Assembly (NCBI RefSeq): GCF_024171925.1 | Contig: NZ_JAMTCO010000009.1 | Span: 276,705 to 340,704, forward strand | Source: Actinokineospora diospyrosa | GTDB lineage: Bacteria; Actinomycetota; Actinomycetes; Mycobacteriales; Pseudonocardiaceae | Reading direction: 5' to 3' | Length of the DNA stretch: 64,000 bases | Part shown: positions 10,219 through 18,567 of the stretch, piece after piece | How positions within the stretch are numbered: the first letter of the stretch is position 1 | Layout of the letters: each line of letters begins with the position of its first letter | Program-made: the position numbers and the translations under genes | The notes under the pieces: model-generated | What the model was told of the DNA's origin: nothing | What the model saw: the letters and a program-made list of their open reading frames with translations, nothing else | Databases searched by the model: none

Positions 10219-10851
10219 GTGGGAGGGTCTTCAGAGCGTCGTGTCGAGGTCGTGGCGGTGTCCGCTGCTATCGGCAGTGAGCTGCTGTTCGCCGACGTGA
10301 CGTTCGCTGTGGGGCCGGGGGAGTGCGTTGTGCTCTCGGGCCGCAACGGCTCAGGCAAGTCGACGCTGCTCGGGTGCCTCTATGGGACCCGGCAGGTGTC
10401 GTCGGGGGTGGTCCGGGTCGGCGGGATGACCCCCGACGAGCGGAAGGTGGGGTTCCGGCGGCGGGTGTCGGTGGTGCTGGACGACTCGGCGCTGTTCGAC
10501 GAGTTGACCGCCCGCCAGCACCTCGACCTCCTGTTGCGCTCGTTCCCCGCCGTTGACCACCGCGGTGTCGAGGGCTGGTTGGGACTGGCCGGGTTGGACG
10601 AGCGGGCGGACGTGCCCGCCCTGGGGTTGTCAGCGGGGCAGCGGCGGCGGTTGTTGCTCACCGGGGCCGTCGCGCGCGACCACGACGTGCTGCTGCTGGA
10701 CGAACCGGAGCGGGCGCTGGACACCGCCGGGCGCGAGTGGCTGATCGGGCTCATCGCGGCCGAGCGGCGGCGGGGGACGGCGGTCGTGGTCGCCAGCCAT
10801 CACGGGCCGTTGGCGGACCGGGTGGGCGCGGCCCGGGTCGAACTCGGGTGA
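10210..10851 (+). CDS. ABC transporter ATP-binding subunit
   Basis: 213 residues with Walker A (SGRNGSGKST), signature (LSAGQRRRL), Walker B (DVLLLDEPERALD) and the switch His (VVASHHG). The signature reads LSAGQ rather than LSGGQ. It is a small single-domain ATPase of the drug- or antibiotic-export type (CcmA/NatA-like), acting at the inner membrane face. Alternative GTG starts lie at 10219 and 10252; the first residues that match the family (VEVVAVSA) favour 10210 or 10219. The downstream membrane gene overlaps its stop by 4 bases (GTGA), so the pair forms one exporter. Substrate unknown. Confidence 0.85.
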   Translation: MGCVGGSSERRVEVVAVSAAIGSELLFADVTFAVGPGECVVLSGRNGSGKSTLLGCLYGTRQVSSGVVRVGGMTPDERKVGFRRRVSVVLDDSALFDELTARQHLDLLLRSFPAVDHRGVEGWLGLAGLDERADVPALGLSAGQRRRLLLTGAVARDHDVLLLDEPERALDTAGREWLIGLIAAERRRGTAVVVASHHGPLADRVGAARVELG

Positions 10852-12080
10852 GTGACACCGGCAGCCGCGTTCTGGCGCTCATCCTCGCTGTCGGTGTTGG
10901 CGGGGCACCGTTCTACCAGCCGGACGCCACGCGGGCCGCGCTGCTGGGTGACGCCGTCGTGCCGCCGGACGCGCTGGTGGCGGTCGTGTGCCTCGGTGTC
11001 GCGGTGGCGTGGTGGTCGACCCAGGGCCGTGGCTACCTGTGGGCGGACCCGGCATGGCTGACGTGGGAGGACTTCACCAACGGACGGGCAGCCGCGCTCA
11101 ACAAGAGGATGGTGCGCGGGTGGATGGCGCGGTGGGCCGCCCTGGGCTATGGCGCTGCCGTCACAGGGATGGTCCTGGGATGGAGTGGGATCTCTTACGC
11201 TGCCGTGCTTTTCGTCGGATATGGCTGTCTTGCCCTAGCCGCCAGCAGGGTGAAGTCACCGGGGATCGCGGAAAGCGGGCTGCCGTTGCTCTTGGCGGCG
11301 TCTTCGGCTTGGCCGATCCCGTTGGCAGCCAGCGCGGCAGCGGCAACCGCAATTGGCATCCTGCTGCTGCGTAAGGAGCCCTTGGCCGAGACAGCCGGGC
11401 GTGAGGAGCTCGTCCGAGGCTTTTCTGCCCGCATGACCCAACGCGTCTCGGTCGCGTTCCTCGACGTCTGGGGACTCCTTCCGCCAGCACAACCTCTATC
11501 CCTGGAACGGGTCTTCGCCCGCAAGCCCGTCTTGCCGCGCTACTTGGTGGCAGGAGTCTTGACCCGCGCGAGAGCGGTAGTAGGTGCCGGGTTGATCGCC
11601 GTAGTGGTAGCCACGCTGCACCGGCTGTTTCCTGCTGTACCGACAGTGTGGTGGGTCGGCATCGGTGGTTACCTGGCCGCGGTCCCTTTCGCGGCCCCAG
11701 TCGCGCAACTGCACCGAACACCGGGGCTTCGGCGCTGGCTCAACAACTCCATGCTTGCGGTCAAGGCCACCGCGGCTCTCATCCTGGCCGCTCTCGCCGC
11801 GCTCTGGCTCGCGGTGGTGACCGCGCTCGGCGTCGACTTCCACCCTGCCGCCCTGGTGGCTGTCCCCTTGGCCGCCACGGCCGCGGTCCGGTCGGTCACC
11901 CGGGCCCCGATCGACTTCGCCAACGTCGGCATGGTCGACGTGGGCGGGGTCCTGGTGCCGATGGGGCTGGTGGTGCAGGTGGCCCGCGGCGTCGACGCCC
12001 TGCTGCTCGGGATCTTGTTGCTCGGCGCGGGTTTGCTGCCGGTCGCGGCCGCGGTCTGTGCGGCAGCCTTGCTGTTCTGA
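10848..12080 (+). CDS. ABC exporter membrane subunit
   Basis: 410 residues starting with the GTG that overlaps the stop of the ATPase gene (GTGA). About ten to twelve hydrophobic stretches cover the whole length, for example VLALILAVGVGGAPF, GYGAAVTGMVLGWSG and LLLGILLLGAGLLPVAAAV, with a long cytoplasmic loop near 180-240. No recognisable permease family motif is seen. Its role as membrane partner of the ATPase is inferred from translational coupling. Part of the gene (about 11100-11700) uses less GC-biased codons than neighbours. Confidence 0.7.
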   Translation: MSDTGSRVLALILAVGVGGAPFYQPDATRAALLGDAVVPPDALVAVVCLGVAVAWWSTQGRGYLWADPAWLTWEDFTNGRAAALNKRMVRGWMARWAALGYGAAVTGMVLGWSGISYAAVLFVGYGCLALAASRVKSPGIAESGLPLLLAASSAWPIPLAASAAAATAIGILLLRKEPLAETAGREELVRGFSARMTQRVSVAFLDVWGLLPPAQPLSLERVFARKPVLPRYLVAGVLTRARAVVGAGLIAVVVATLHRLFPAVPTVWWVGIGGYLAAVPFAAPVAQLHRTPGLRRWLNNSMLAVKATAALILAALAALWLAVVTALGVDFHPAALVAVPLAATAAVRSVTRAPIDFANVGMVDVGGVLVPMGLVVQVARGVDALLLGILLLGAGLLPVAAAVCAAALLF

Positions 12081-12182
12081 CCCGAAAATCCCGCAGCTGA
12101 GAGTGCTCGCGCTGGTACCGTGGGTTAACAGCCCCTAGAAGCTACGGGTCGGCTGGGGATCGGCCCGGGAACAGGAGCTCCC

Positions 12183-13481
12183 ATGGCCACGCCCACCACT
12201 TCACCGGTCGAATTGCCCGTTCCGCGGGACGAACCCGTGGCACCGCCGCGGTCGTTCCGGCTGCTCGGCCTGCCGCTCGAGCTGACCGACCGGCAGGCGG
12301 GGTGCCCGTTCGCGCCCGCGGCCAAGCTCACCGAGTTGAGCGCCACCGGCCCGGTCCACCGCGTCACCGTGCCCGACGGCGAGGACATCTGGCTGGTCAC
12401 CGGGCACGCCGAGGCCAGGGCACTGCTGGCCGACCCGAGGTACAGCTCCGACCTGACCCGCTCACCGGCGGCGATGAGCAGGCTGCCCGAGGACGTCCGC
12501 GACCGGCTGCTCTCGCCGAAGAACCGCGCGGGCAACTTCCTGTCCATGGACGCCCCCGAGCACACCCGCTACCGCAAGCTGCTCACCGGGCAGTTCACCG
12601 TGCGCCGGATGCGGCAGCTGGAGCCCAGGATCACCCAGATCGTCACCGAGCACCTCGACACGCTCATCGCCGCGGGCCCGACGGCCGACCTGGTGCCCGC
12701 CTTCGCGCTGCCGGTGCCGTCGCTGGTGATCTCCGAGCTGCTCGGCGTCGACTACGCCGACCGGGCCACCTTCCAGCAGCGCACCGCCAAGCTGCTCAAC
12801 CTCGACACACCGCTGGAGGAGGTGCTCGAGCAGGTCGACGCGCTGCGGGCGTTCATGCTGGAGCTGGTCACCGCGAAGCGGGCCGCCCCGGCCGACGACC
12901 TGCTCTCCGGGCTCGTGCACGCCGACCCGGAGCACCCGCTCACCGACGACGAGCTCGTCGGGATGGCGAACCTGCTGCTCATCGCGGGCCACGAGACCAC
13001 GGCCAACATGCTGGCGCTGGGCACCTTCGCGCTGCTGGAGCACCCGGGCCAGCTGGCGCTGCTGCGCGGGAACCCGGCGCTGGCCGCGACCGCGGTCGAG
13101 GAGCTGCTGCGGTTCTTGACGATCATCCACCTGGGCATCCGGCGCACCCCGCTGGTGGCCGTCGAGCTCGGCGGCCACCACGTCGAGGCGGGTGCGAACG
13201 TGATGGTCTCCGCGCAGATGGCCAACCTCGACCCCGAGCAGTACGGCCAGCCCGATGCCCTGGACGTGACCCGGCCCCGCGGTCCGCACCTGGCTTTCGG
13301 CCACGGCATCCACCAGTGCCTGGGCCAGCAGTTGGCCAGGGTCGAGATGACCATCGGGTTCACCGAGCTGCTGCGCAGGCTGCCCGGTCTGCGGCTGGCC
13401 GTCCCCGCGGCCGACGTGCCGGTCCGCGACGACATGGCGATCTACGGGGTGCACTCGCTGCCGGTCACCTGGGACGCCTGA
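12183..13481 (+). CDS. Cytochrome P450
   Basis: 432 residues with ATG at 12183 behind AGGAG. All P450 hallmarks are present: the I-helix oxygen-activation motif LLIAGHETTAN, the K-helix E-x-x-R (EELLRF), and the heme loop AFGHGIHQCLGQQLARVE, where the axial thiolate is Cys379. The substrate-recognition region TLIHLGIRRTP-type sequence after the K-helix is hydrophobic. It is a soluble class I bacterial enzyme of the CYP105/107-like group. It should take electrons from a small ferredoxin; one is encoded on the opposite strand 140 bases downstream. No reductase or biosynthetic cluster is nearby, so the substrate cannot be guessed. Confidence 0.93.
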   Translation: MATPTTSPVELPVPRDEPVAPPRSFRLLGLPLELTDRQAGCPFAPAAKLTELSATGPVHRVTVPDGEDIWLVTGHAEARALLADPRYSSDLTRSPAAMSRLPEDVRDRLLSPKNRAGNFLSMDAPEHTRYRKLLTGQFTVRRMRQLEPRITQIVTEHLDTLIAAGPTADLVPAFALPVPSLVISELLGVDYADRATFQQRTAKLLNLDTPLEEVLEQVDALRAFMLELVTAKRAAPADDLLSGLVHADPEHPLTDDELVGMANLLLIAGHETTANMLALGTFALLEHPGQLALLRGNPALAATAVEELLRFLTIIHLGIRRTPLVAVELGGHHVEAGANVMVSAQMANLDPEQYGQPDALDVTRPRGPHLAFGHGIHQCLGQQLARVEMTIGFTELLRRLPGLRLAVPAADVPVRDDMAIYGVHSLPVTWDA

Positions 13482-13514
13482 CCCCGCCTGGGGCCGGTGC
13501 TCGACGCATCGGCC

Positions 13515-13620
13515 CCTAGGCGCTGTCCTGCAAGTCAGGCACGCGCTACCCGCGCCCGTGCGCCCAGGAGCCACGCGGATCACCGATCCCACGCACCAGA
13601 CCCACAGGACAGCGCCTAGG
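13515..13620. repeat. Perfect 16-bp inverted repeat flanking a 74-bp core
   Basis: CCTAGGCGCTGTCCTG at 13515-13530 is repeated as its exact reverse complement at 13605-13620. The element lies between the convergent P450 and ferredoxin genes. It could be a bidirectional terminator with a long loop, or a small non-autonomous insertion (MITE-like); the 74-bp core is GC-rich without an open frame. No flanking target duplication is obvious. Confidence 0.7.
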
Positions 13621-13623
13621 CGG

Positions 13624-13815
13624 TCAGTCCGCGCTGATCGCTTGCGCCGGGCAGGTGTGCACGGCGGTGAGCACGTCGCGCTCCTGCTCCGGCGCGGGGT
13701 CCGGGCGCAGCAGCACGACCGTGCCGTCGTCCTCGCTCTGGTCGAACACCTCGGGCTGGGTCAGCACGCACATCCCCGACCCGACACAGCGGTCACTGTC
13801 CACGACGACCCTCAT
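13624..13815 (-). CDS. Small [3Fe-4S]/[4Fe-4S] ferredoxin
   Basis: 63 residues, the size of P450-partner ferredoxins. Cluster ligands are Cys10 and Cys16 (DRCVGSGMCV) and Cys54 in HTCPAQAI. The Cys-x5-Cys...Cys-Pro spacing, with Gly at the site of a fourth ligand, is typical of [3Fe-4S] ferredoxins of actinobacteria. It most likely passes single electrons to the P450 encoded on the other strand, convergent with it. Convergent placement is unusual, since these pairs normally share one operon, so a different partner is possible. Confidence 0.88.
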   Translation of the reverse strand: MRVVVDSDRCVGSGMCVLTQPEVFDQSEDDGTVVLLRPDPAPEQERDVLTAVHTCPAQAISAD

Positions 13816-13889
13816 CGACCTGCCTCCCCCGGAGATGGTGCTACCCCACCATCATGCACTCGGCGCACCCGCTCGGGCACGCCCCGTGC

Positions 13890-14342
13890 TCACCAGGAAC
13901 CGGCGACCTGGTGCACCGCGGCGTTGAGCCGGTTCCACACGTTGATGTTGGCGATGGCCACCAGCAGCGCCGAGGTCGCCCGCTCGTCGTAGTGCTCGCG
14001 CACCCGCGCCCACAGCGCGTCGCTCACCGGGTTCGCGGTGTCGGCCAGCCGGGTCAGCACCTCGGTCAGCTCCAGCGCCACCCGCTCGGCGTCGGTGAAG
14101 AACGGCGCCTCCCGCCACGCCGCGACGGTGAACAGCCGCTCGTCGCTCTCCCCGGCCTTGCGCATGTCCCTGGCGTGCATGTGGACGCACGCGCTGCACC
14201 CGTTGATCTGGCTGGCGCGCAACTTCACCAGCTCGATGGTCGACTCCTCGACCCCCTGGCCCGAGGCGGCCTTGCCGAAGGCGAGCAGTGCCTTCATGGC
14301 CTCGGGGATGACGGCGGTCGGGTTGTCCATCCGTGCCTGCAT
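13890..14342 (-). CDS. Carboxymuconolactone decarboxylase family (AhpD-like) protein
   Basis: 150 residues, start ATG at 14342 with GGAGGG eight bases upstream. The AhpD core motif E-L-V-K-L-R-x-S-Q-I-N-G-C-S-A-C-V-x-x-H is present, giving the redox pair CSAC and the nearby His. Members with this motif are thiol-dependent alkylhydroperoxidase-type enzymes in the cytosol; length and layout fit the single-domain AhpD/YnfA-like group. The C-terminal NVWNRLNAAVHQ matches the family tail. No partner AhpC or sigma factor gene lies alongside. It precedes nothing on the same strand within 70 bases, so it is probably transcribed alone. Confidence 0.88.
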   Translation of the reverse strand: MQARMDNPTAVIPEAMKALLAFGKAASGQGVEESTIELVKLRASQINGCSACVHMHARDMRKAGESDERLFTVAAWREAPFFTDAERVALELTEVLTRLADTANPVSDALWARVREHYDERATSALLVAIANINVWNRLNAAVHQVAGSW

Positions 14343-14407
14343 GTCGGTCCCTCCAGATTTCGTCGCTGTCACGGGGAGGACGGGGCGACGGGGGAGGGTG
14401 TGACAGC

Positions 14408-14983
14408 TCAGTTCTTGCTGGGCGTGTGATCCACGACACCGGCCGGGCCGGTGTAGGGCACGAGCTTGCCCAGCTTGCGGTCCCGCCGCGGCGCGCGGGC
14501 GTCGGCGTTGGGGAAGACCCACTTCTTGAACGCCCACCACCGGAACACCATCGCGATCACCGTGCCCACGATGGACCCGAACAGGAAGTCGGCCACCTCC
14601 TGCGAGAGCGCGCTGACGTGCGGCTGCTCCAGGTCGAACACGTAGCGCGAGAGGTAGAGCGGGGCGGTGTAGAAGAACAGCGAGGCGCCGCTGATGGCGA
14701 AGAACAGCGCGGCCTCGTGGTGGCGCTCGCGGCCGCCGCGGGTGTCGAAGGACCACTCGCGGTTGAGGATGTAGGACACGATCGTGGCCAGGATGACCCC
14801 GATGGCCTTCGCGACGACCGGCTTGGGCTCGAGCACGGTCAGCTTCAGCAGGTACCAGGTGCCGTTGTCCACCAGGTAGGCGACGCTGCCGACGACGCCG
14901 AACTTCAGCAGCTCGCGGTGCTTGAGCGCGAGCGGCCGCAGCCGGGCAGGCAGGACGCGCAGGGCCACGTCGCGGAGGGGCAT
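14408..14983 (-). CDS. GtrA-like membrane protein
   Basis: 191 residues with four membrane helices in the GtrA/DPMS pattern: FGVVGSVAYLVDNGTWYLL, VVAKAIGVILATIVSYILN, FFAISGASLFFYTAPLYLS and FLFGSIVGTVIAMVFRWWAF. The conserved N-R-x-W-S/T-F after helix 2 (NREWSF) and the final basic W-x-F-K segment are diagnostic. GtrA-like proteins flip or present polyprenyl-linked sugars for cell-wall or exopolysaccharide glycosylation. It stands apart from any glycosyltransferase here. The ATG at 14983 fits the family N-terminus (LLKFGVVG about 25 residues in). Confidence 0.88.
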   Translation of the reverse strand: MPLRDVALRVLPARLRPLALKHRELLKFGVVGSVAYLVDNGTWYLLKLTVLEPKPVVAKAIGVILATIVSYILNREWSFDTRGGRERHHEAALFFAISGASLFFYTAPLYLSRYVFDLEQPHVSALSQEVADFLFGSIVGTVIAMVFRWWAFKKWVFPNADARAPRRDRKLGKLVPYTGPAGVVDHTPSKN

Positions 14984-15005
14984 GCGCCCCAGGCTAGCCG
15001 AAACG

Positions 15006-15024
15006 GCGCCGGATTCACCGGCGC
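15006..15024 (-). terminator. Short stem-loop downstream of dioxygenase gene
   Basis: GCGCCGG (15006-15012) and CCGGCGC (15018-15024) form a 7-bp stem with a 5-base loop between the dioxygenase stop and the GtrA start on the minus strand. It may end the upstream transcript. Confidence 0.4.
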
Positions 15025-15063
15025 GAACGCAAATTGGTCCAGACCTTTTGGGCGGGTGGGCGG

Positions 15064-15111
15064 GCGGTCAGGCGGTCAGGCGGTCGGGCGGTCGGGTGGT
15101 CAGCCGGTCGG
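15064..15111 (-). repeat. Six-copy 8-bp tandem repeat at the dioxygenase 3' end
   Basis: Units of the form GCGGTCAG/GCGGTCGG repeat six times (the last two diverge). The repeat spans the dioxygenase stop codon, which lies in the fifth unit. Since 8 is not a multiple of 3, changes in copy number upstream of the stop would alter the last residues only. Confidence 0.75.
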
Positions 15112-15921
15112 CAGCGGCATCGGGCCCATCGCGTCGTCGCCGCCCACCGCGGTGTCTGTCAGGTCGAGCGCCAGGGTGAACCCCGCCCGGTATCCGCTGG
15201 TGCCGTCGACCTCGGCCTCGACCGGGGCGAGCAGCAGTTGGTCGCCGCCCTGTTTGTAGAGCTGGTCGGTCTTGTTGGTCGTGTCGGCCGGTCCGTGCGC
15301 CTGGTAGGGGCCGGTGGCCAGGTAGCGCGCGGTGAGCTCGTCGGGGAAGTACAGCTGCGAGGTGAACTCGTAGGCCTTGCCGTCGGCGCCGGTGGTGCGG
15401 ACCTTCACGTGGATGTGGACCGCCCGGCCCTCGTACCACCCGGGCAGGACGGTGGTGAACGCGACGCGGCCTGCGGAGTCGCCGACCTGCAGGCCGCGCA
15501 GGTGCTTGGTGCCGGTGGTGCCCTCACTGGCTATGTCGGAGTAGTCGCCCGCCGCGTCGCAGTGCCAGATGTCGACGACCGCGCCCGCCAGGGGTTGGCA
15601 CCCGCCGCCGTCGAGCCGCAGCACGGTGAGCGCGAGCGCCAGCGGCGTGCCCGCCACCCGGACCCCGGTGTCCGGGTCGGACCGGATGTCGGAGCGGTCG
15701 AGGTTCTCGTCGACGAAGTACGGACCCTCCATCTGCTCCGGTCGGGCCACGCAGTCCACCGGCTGGTCGCTCGCCTCGCTGGTGCACGCCGCCAGGGTCA
15801 TGGCCGCCGCGCCAAGGCCGAGCAGGGCCAGCGCTTGCCGTCTACCCAGGACACGACCCACCGGGTCGTCGTCGTGGTCGTCGTTGTGTGCCACGTCCTG
15901 GCGCGGGTGATCGCTTGCCAC
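15100..15921 (-). CDS. Secreted intradiol ring-cleavage dioxygenase-like lipoprotein
   Basis: 273 residues. A cytoplasmic His/Asp-rich start is followed by a twin-arginine-like signal (GRRQALALLGLG) and a lipobox (LAAC), so the protein is probably exported by Tat and lipid-anchored. The rest matches intradiol dioxygenases: Tyr in EGPYFV, then Tyr in GWYEGRAVHIHVKV with two His, giving the Tyr-Tyr-His-His ferric iron set. The family cleaves catechols between the two hydroxyls with O2; exported members act on aromatic compounds outside the membrane, but the substrate here is unknown. The GTG at 15921 ends three bases before the stop of the upstream amidohydrolase gene, so the two share a transcript. 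Confidence 0.85.
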   Translation of the reverse strand: MASDHPRQDVAHNDDHDDDPVGRVLGRRQALALLGLGAAAMTLAACTSEASDQPVDCVARPEQMEGPYFVDENLDRSDIRSDPDTGVRVAGTPLALALTVLRLDGGGCQPLAGAVVDIWHCDAAGDYSDIASEGTTGTKHLRGLQVGDSAGRVAFTTVLPGWYEGRAVHIHVKVRTTGADGKAYEFTSQLYFPDELTARYLATGPYQAHGPADTTNKTDQLYKQGGDQLLLAPVEAEVDGTSGYRAGFTLALDLTDTAVGGDDAMGPMPLPTG

Positions 15922-15923
15922 GG

Positions 15924-17255
15924 TCAGCTCTCGTAGACGATGCGGCCGCCGACGACGGTCAGGTTCACCCCGACGTGGGGGAGGTCGGCGGGGGCGACCT
16001 CCAGCGGGTTGGCCTCCAGCACGCACAGGTCGGCGACCTTGCCCACCTCCAGCGAGCCCTTCCACGACTCCGCGCCGTCCTGCTCGGCAGGCGTGACGGT
16101 GTAGCCGCGCAGCAGTTGCCGCATCAGTTCCGGGCTCGCCTTGGCGCCCATCCACTCGGCCGCCGCGGCCACCCAGCGCCGCCAGTCCGGCTCGATGACC
16201 GGGGCGTCGGAGCTCAAGCACACCCGGACCCCCTGCTCGAAGGCCTGCCGCAGCGGCCACGCCCCGGCCAGCGCCTCCTCGCCGAGGGCGGCGGAGAGCC
16301 AGTCGCCGGTCATCACCGCGATGCCCGGCTGGGTGTTGAGGCCGATGCCCAACTCCGGCAGCCGCGCCAGGACCTCGGTGCCGACCAGATCGCCGTGGAT
16401 CAGGTAGTGCCTGCCAGCCGGGCCGTGCGCGGCGATGGCGTCGGCCATGGCCGAGACGGTGACCTCGATGGAGCGGTCTCCGGTGGCGTGCACGCCGATC
16501 TGCGCGCCTGCCCGGTGCGCTAAGTCGATCATGCGGCGCAGGTTGGCCTCGCGCTCGGCCAGGTCGGTGCCCTCGACCAGCAGGTGGCCCTGGGAGCCGT
16601 CGGCGTAGCAGCGGTGCGTCCACGCCGAGCGCATCGGCGGGATGCCGTCGGCGAAGATCTTGACGCCCGCGACGGTGAGCCAGCGCGGGTCGGTCGCCGG
16701 GGTCGCGGAGCTCATGCCCGCCTCGAAGTCGGCGAGCGTGCTGGGGCCGTCGAGCTCGCCGAACAGCCGCAGGACGGTGACCCTGGCGCGCAGCAGGCCC
16801 TCGTTGGCCATCGCGGCGTACTCCTCGAGCACGCCGGTGGAGAAGCAGCCGGTCTGCCCGTTGTCCTCACCGGGACCCAGGCCGGGTTCGGTGTAGCTGG
16901 TGATGCCCAGGGCGGCGATGACGTCGCCCGCGCGCTGGATGGCGGCGCGGCGCTCGGCGGGGGTGCTCAGCCGCTGCGCGCCCGCGTCGGCCATCCCGCC
17001 CGCGCCGAGCAGGGTGCCCGGCCACAGGGTGCCCAGCCAGGCCCCGTGCAGGTGCGAGTCGTTGATGCCGGGCAGCACGGTGCGGCCGTAGAGGTCCACC
17101 ACGTGGGTGTTCGGCCCGATCAGGTGCGCCACCTCGCCGAGGGCCACGACCCGTCCGTCCGCCACGGCCAGCGCGGTGCTCTCGGTGTCGGCGGCGTCGA
17201 GGGTGAGCACCGTGCCACCGGTGAGCACGAGGTCGGCGGTCTTCGGGTCGGCCAC
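15924..17255 (-). CDS. Amidohydrolase, YtcJ-like family
   Basis: 443 residues. The GTG at 17255 is chosen because GGAGG lies 6 bases upstream and the product starts VADPKTADLVLTGGTVLTLD, the usual start of metal-dependent amidohydrolases. Metal ligands are visible: HxH in NDSHLHG, His in VHATGDRS, His in LIHGDL and Asp in LSSDAP. The layout matches amidohydrolase family 3 (YtcJ/AepA-like), cytosolic enzymes that hydrolyse N-acyl or cyclic amide bonds. Substrate unknown. It is the first gene of the minus-strand operon with the dioxygenase and diverges from the aldo/keto reductase across 131 bases holding a palindromic operator, so all three are probably co-regulated. Confidence 0.85.
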   Translation of the reverse strand: MADPKTADLVLTGGTVLTLDAADTESTALAVADGRVVALGEVAHLIGPNTHVVDLYGRTVLPGINDSHLHGAWLGTLWPGTLLGAGGMADAGAQRLSTPAERRAAIQRAGDVIAALGITSYTEPGLGPGEDNGQTGCFSTGVLEEYAAMANEGLLRARVTVLRLFGELDGPSTLADFEAGMSSATPATDPRWLTVAGVKIFADGIPPMRSAWTHRCYADGSQGHLLVEGTDLAEREANLRRMIDLAHRAGAQIGVHATGDRSIEVTVSAMADAIAAHGPAGRHYLIHGDLVGTEVLARLPELGIGLNTQPGIAVMTGDWLSAALGEEALAGAWPLRQAFEQGVRVCLSSDAPVIEPDWRRWVAAAAEWMGAKASPELMRQLLRGYTVTPAEQDGAESWKGSLEVGKVADLCVLEANPLEVAPADLPHVGVNLTVVGGRIVYES

Positions 17256-17337
17256 GGTGTCCTCCGTCAACAACTGTAGATCAAGCGGGGTGGAGCAGGG
17301 CACAGTATAGGTGGGCGAACGGGATTCTCCCCGTTTT

Positions 17338-17357
17338 TAGTCTATGTGTGTAGACTA
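17338..17357. promoter_or_regulatory. Palindromic operator in divergent promoter region
   Basis: TAGTCTA and TAGACTA are perfect inverted arms around TGTGTG. The site is 82 bases from the amidohydrolase start and 29 from the reductase start, so a bound repressor could control both. Size and symmetry suit a GntR or TetR dimer; the TetR gene at 18660-19253 is the nearest candidate. Confidence 0.6.
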
Positions 17358-17386
17358 ACCCAACCATTCCACGGGTAGGAGGACGC

Positions 17387-18352
17387 ATGGCGCAGGTCAA
17401 CCGCATCCCGGTCCGGCCGCTGGGGCCAGGTGGACCGGACGTCTCGCTGTTCGGGCTGGGGTCGTGGAACACCTGGGACCGGATGGCGTTCGACGACGCG
17501 GTGGCCCTGCTGCGCCGCGCGCTGGCCGCCGGGGTGACCCTGTTCGACGTCGCGCACTACAACATGGGCCCGCACGCCGAGCAGGCCCGCACCGACATCA
17601 TCTTCGGCGAGGTCGTGCGCGCCGCGGGCGTGGCCCGCGAGGAGTACCACCTGTGCGGCAAGTTGTGGCTGTGGGAGTACCCCACGACCAGCTTCGAGCA
17701 GCAGATGACCACCTCCCTGGAGCGCATCGGCACCGACCGCGCGGACAGCGTGGTGGTCGGCGACTACATGTCGCCCCCCGACATCGCCCAGATCGTCACC
17801 GATGTCAACGAGCAGATCCGCGCGGGCCGCTTCGCGGTCTGGGGGGTCAACAACTGGGTGGCCGCCGACCTGCGGCGCGCGCTCGACTTCGCCGCCGAAG
17901 AGGGCATGGTGGCGCCGATCTTCGCCCAGCTCAAGTACAGCGTCGCCCGCCGCAGCATGGCCGAGGGGCAGTACTACCTCCCGCACTTCACCGAGGGCAG
18001 GCTCGCCCTGCAGGCCTCCGACGTCTTCGAGGGCGGCATCCTCGCCGGTCGCAAGTTCCCCGAGCGCAAGATCGGCGCCGACCCCGGCGGCATCCGCGAC
18101 ACCATCCGCGCGGCCGCGGACGTGGTCGCCGAGGTCGCCGCCCGCCACGGCGCGACCGCCGCCCAGGTGGCCATCGCCTTCTGCCTGCTCAACCCGGCCG
18201 TGTCGAACGTGCTCTTCGGCGTCAGCAGGATTTCCCAGCTGGAGGACAACCTCGCCGCGCTCGCCCTGGCCCAGGAGCACGGCCCGGCGCTGCGCGCCGC
18301 CCTCGATCCCCTGTGGGCGGACAAGGCGGTCAACGCGGACGGCTCCTGGTAG
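17387..18352 (+). CDS. Aldo/keto reductase family protein
   Basis: 321 residues, ATG at 17387 with GTAGGAGG upstream. The fold is an aldo/keto reductase TIM barrel: GLGSWNTWD near the start, ALAAGVTLFDVAHYN with the Asp and Tyr of the active site, CGKLWLW with the Lys, and a C-terminal NADPH site (NPAVSNVLFGVSRISQLEDNL). The place where the catalytic His normally stands reads VVVGDYM, so His appears to be missing; such variants occur in the Kv-beta-like branch and may be slow. Expected to reduce carbonyls with NADPH in the cytosol. It diverges from the amidohydrolase/dioxygenase operon and probably serves the same pathway. Confidence 0.85.
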   Translation: MAQVNRIPVRPLGPGGPDVSLFGLGSWNTWDRMAFDDAVALLRRALAAGVTLFDVAHYNMGPHAEQARTDIIFGEVVRAAGVAREEYHLCGKLWLWEYPTTSFEQQMTTSLERIGTDRADSVVVGDYMSPPDIAQIVTDVNEQIRAGRFAVWGVNNWVAADLRRALDFAAEEGMVAPIFAQLKYSVARRSMAEGQYYLPHFTEGRLALQASDVFEGGILAGRKFPERKIGADPGGIRDTIRAAADVVAEVAARHGATAAQVAIAFCLLNPAVSNVLFGVSRISQLEDNLAALALAQEHGPALRAALDPLWADKAVNADGSW

Positions 18353-18365
18353 TCCCGTGGCTGGT

Positions 18366-18392
18366 CGGACCGGGTGCGCGGGCCCCGGTCCG
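18366..18392 (+). terminator. Terminator after aldo/keto reductase
   Basis: CGGACCGGG (18366-18374) pairs with CCCGGTCCG (18384-18392) over a 9-base loop, 14 bases past the stop. Confidence 0.7.
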
Positions 18393-18538
18393 TCCACTGT
18401 GGAGGAACAACTGGAGGCTGGACCGGGAGTTCGGCTGTTGTGCGTCTACGGGTGGGGACCGGGAGAATCGACCTGGTGGATCACGCACGCCCGCGTGGTG
18501 GCTTCCTCGACGGTGTGATCGCCTGAGAGGAGGCGGGT

Positions 18539-18567
18539 GGGGGACCTGCCTGTCGAACAGGTCCCCC
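18539..18567. terminator. Strong stem-loop, likely terminator of TetR gene
   Basis: GGGGGACCTG (18539-18548) pairs perfectly with CAGGTCCCCC (18558-18567) over a 9-base loop. It lies 93 bases downstream of the minus-strand TetR gene. The rest of 18393-18659 shows no gene. Confidence 0.65.

Noticed and set aside
12462-13592. Long minus-strand open frame opposite the P450 gene
   Set aside because: Repetitive low-information translation; the plus-strand P450 has all motifs.
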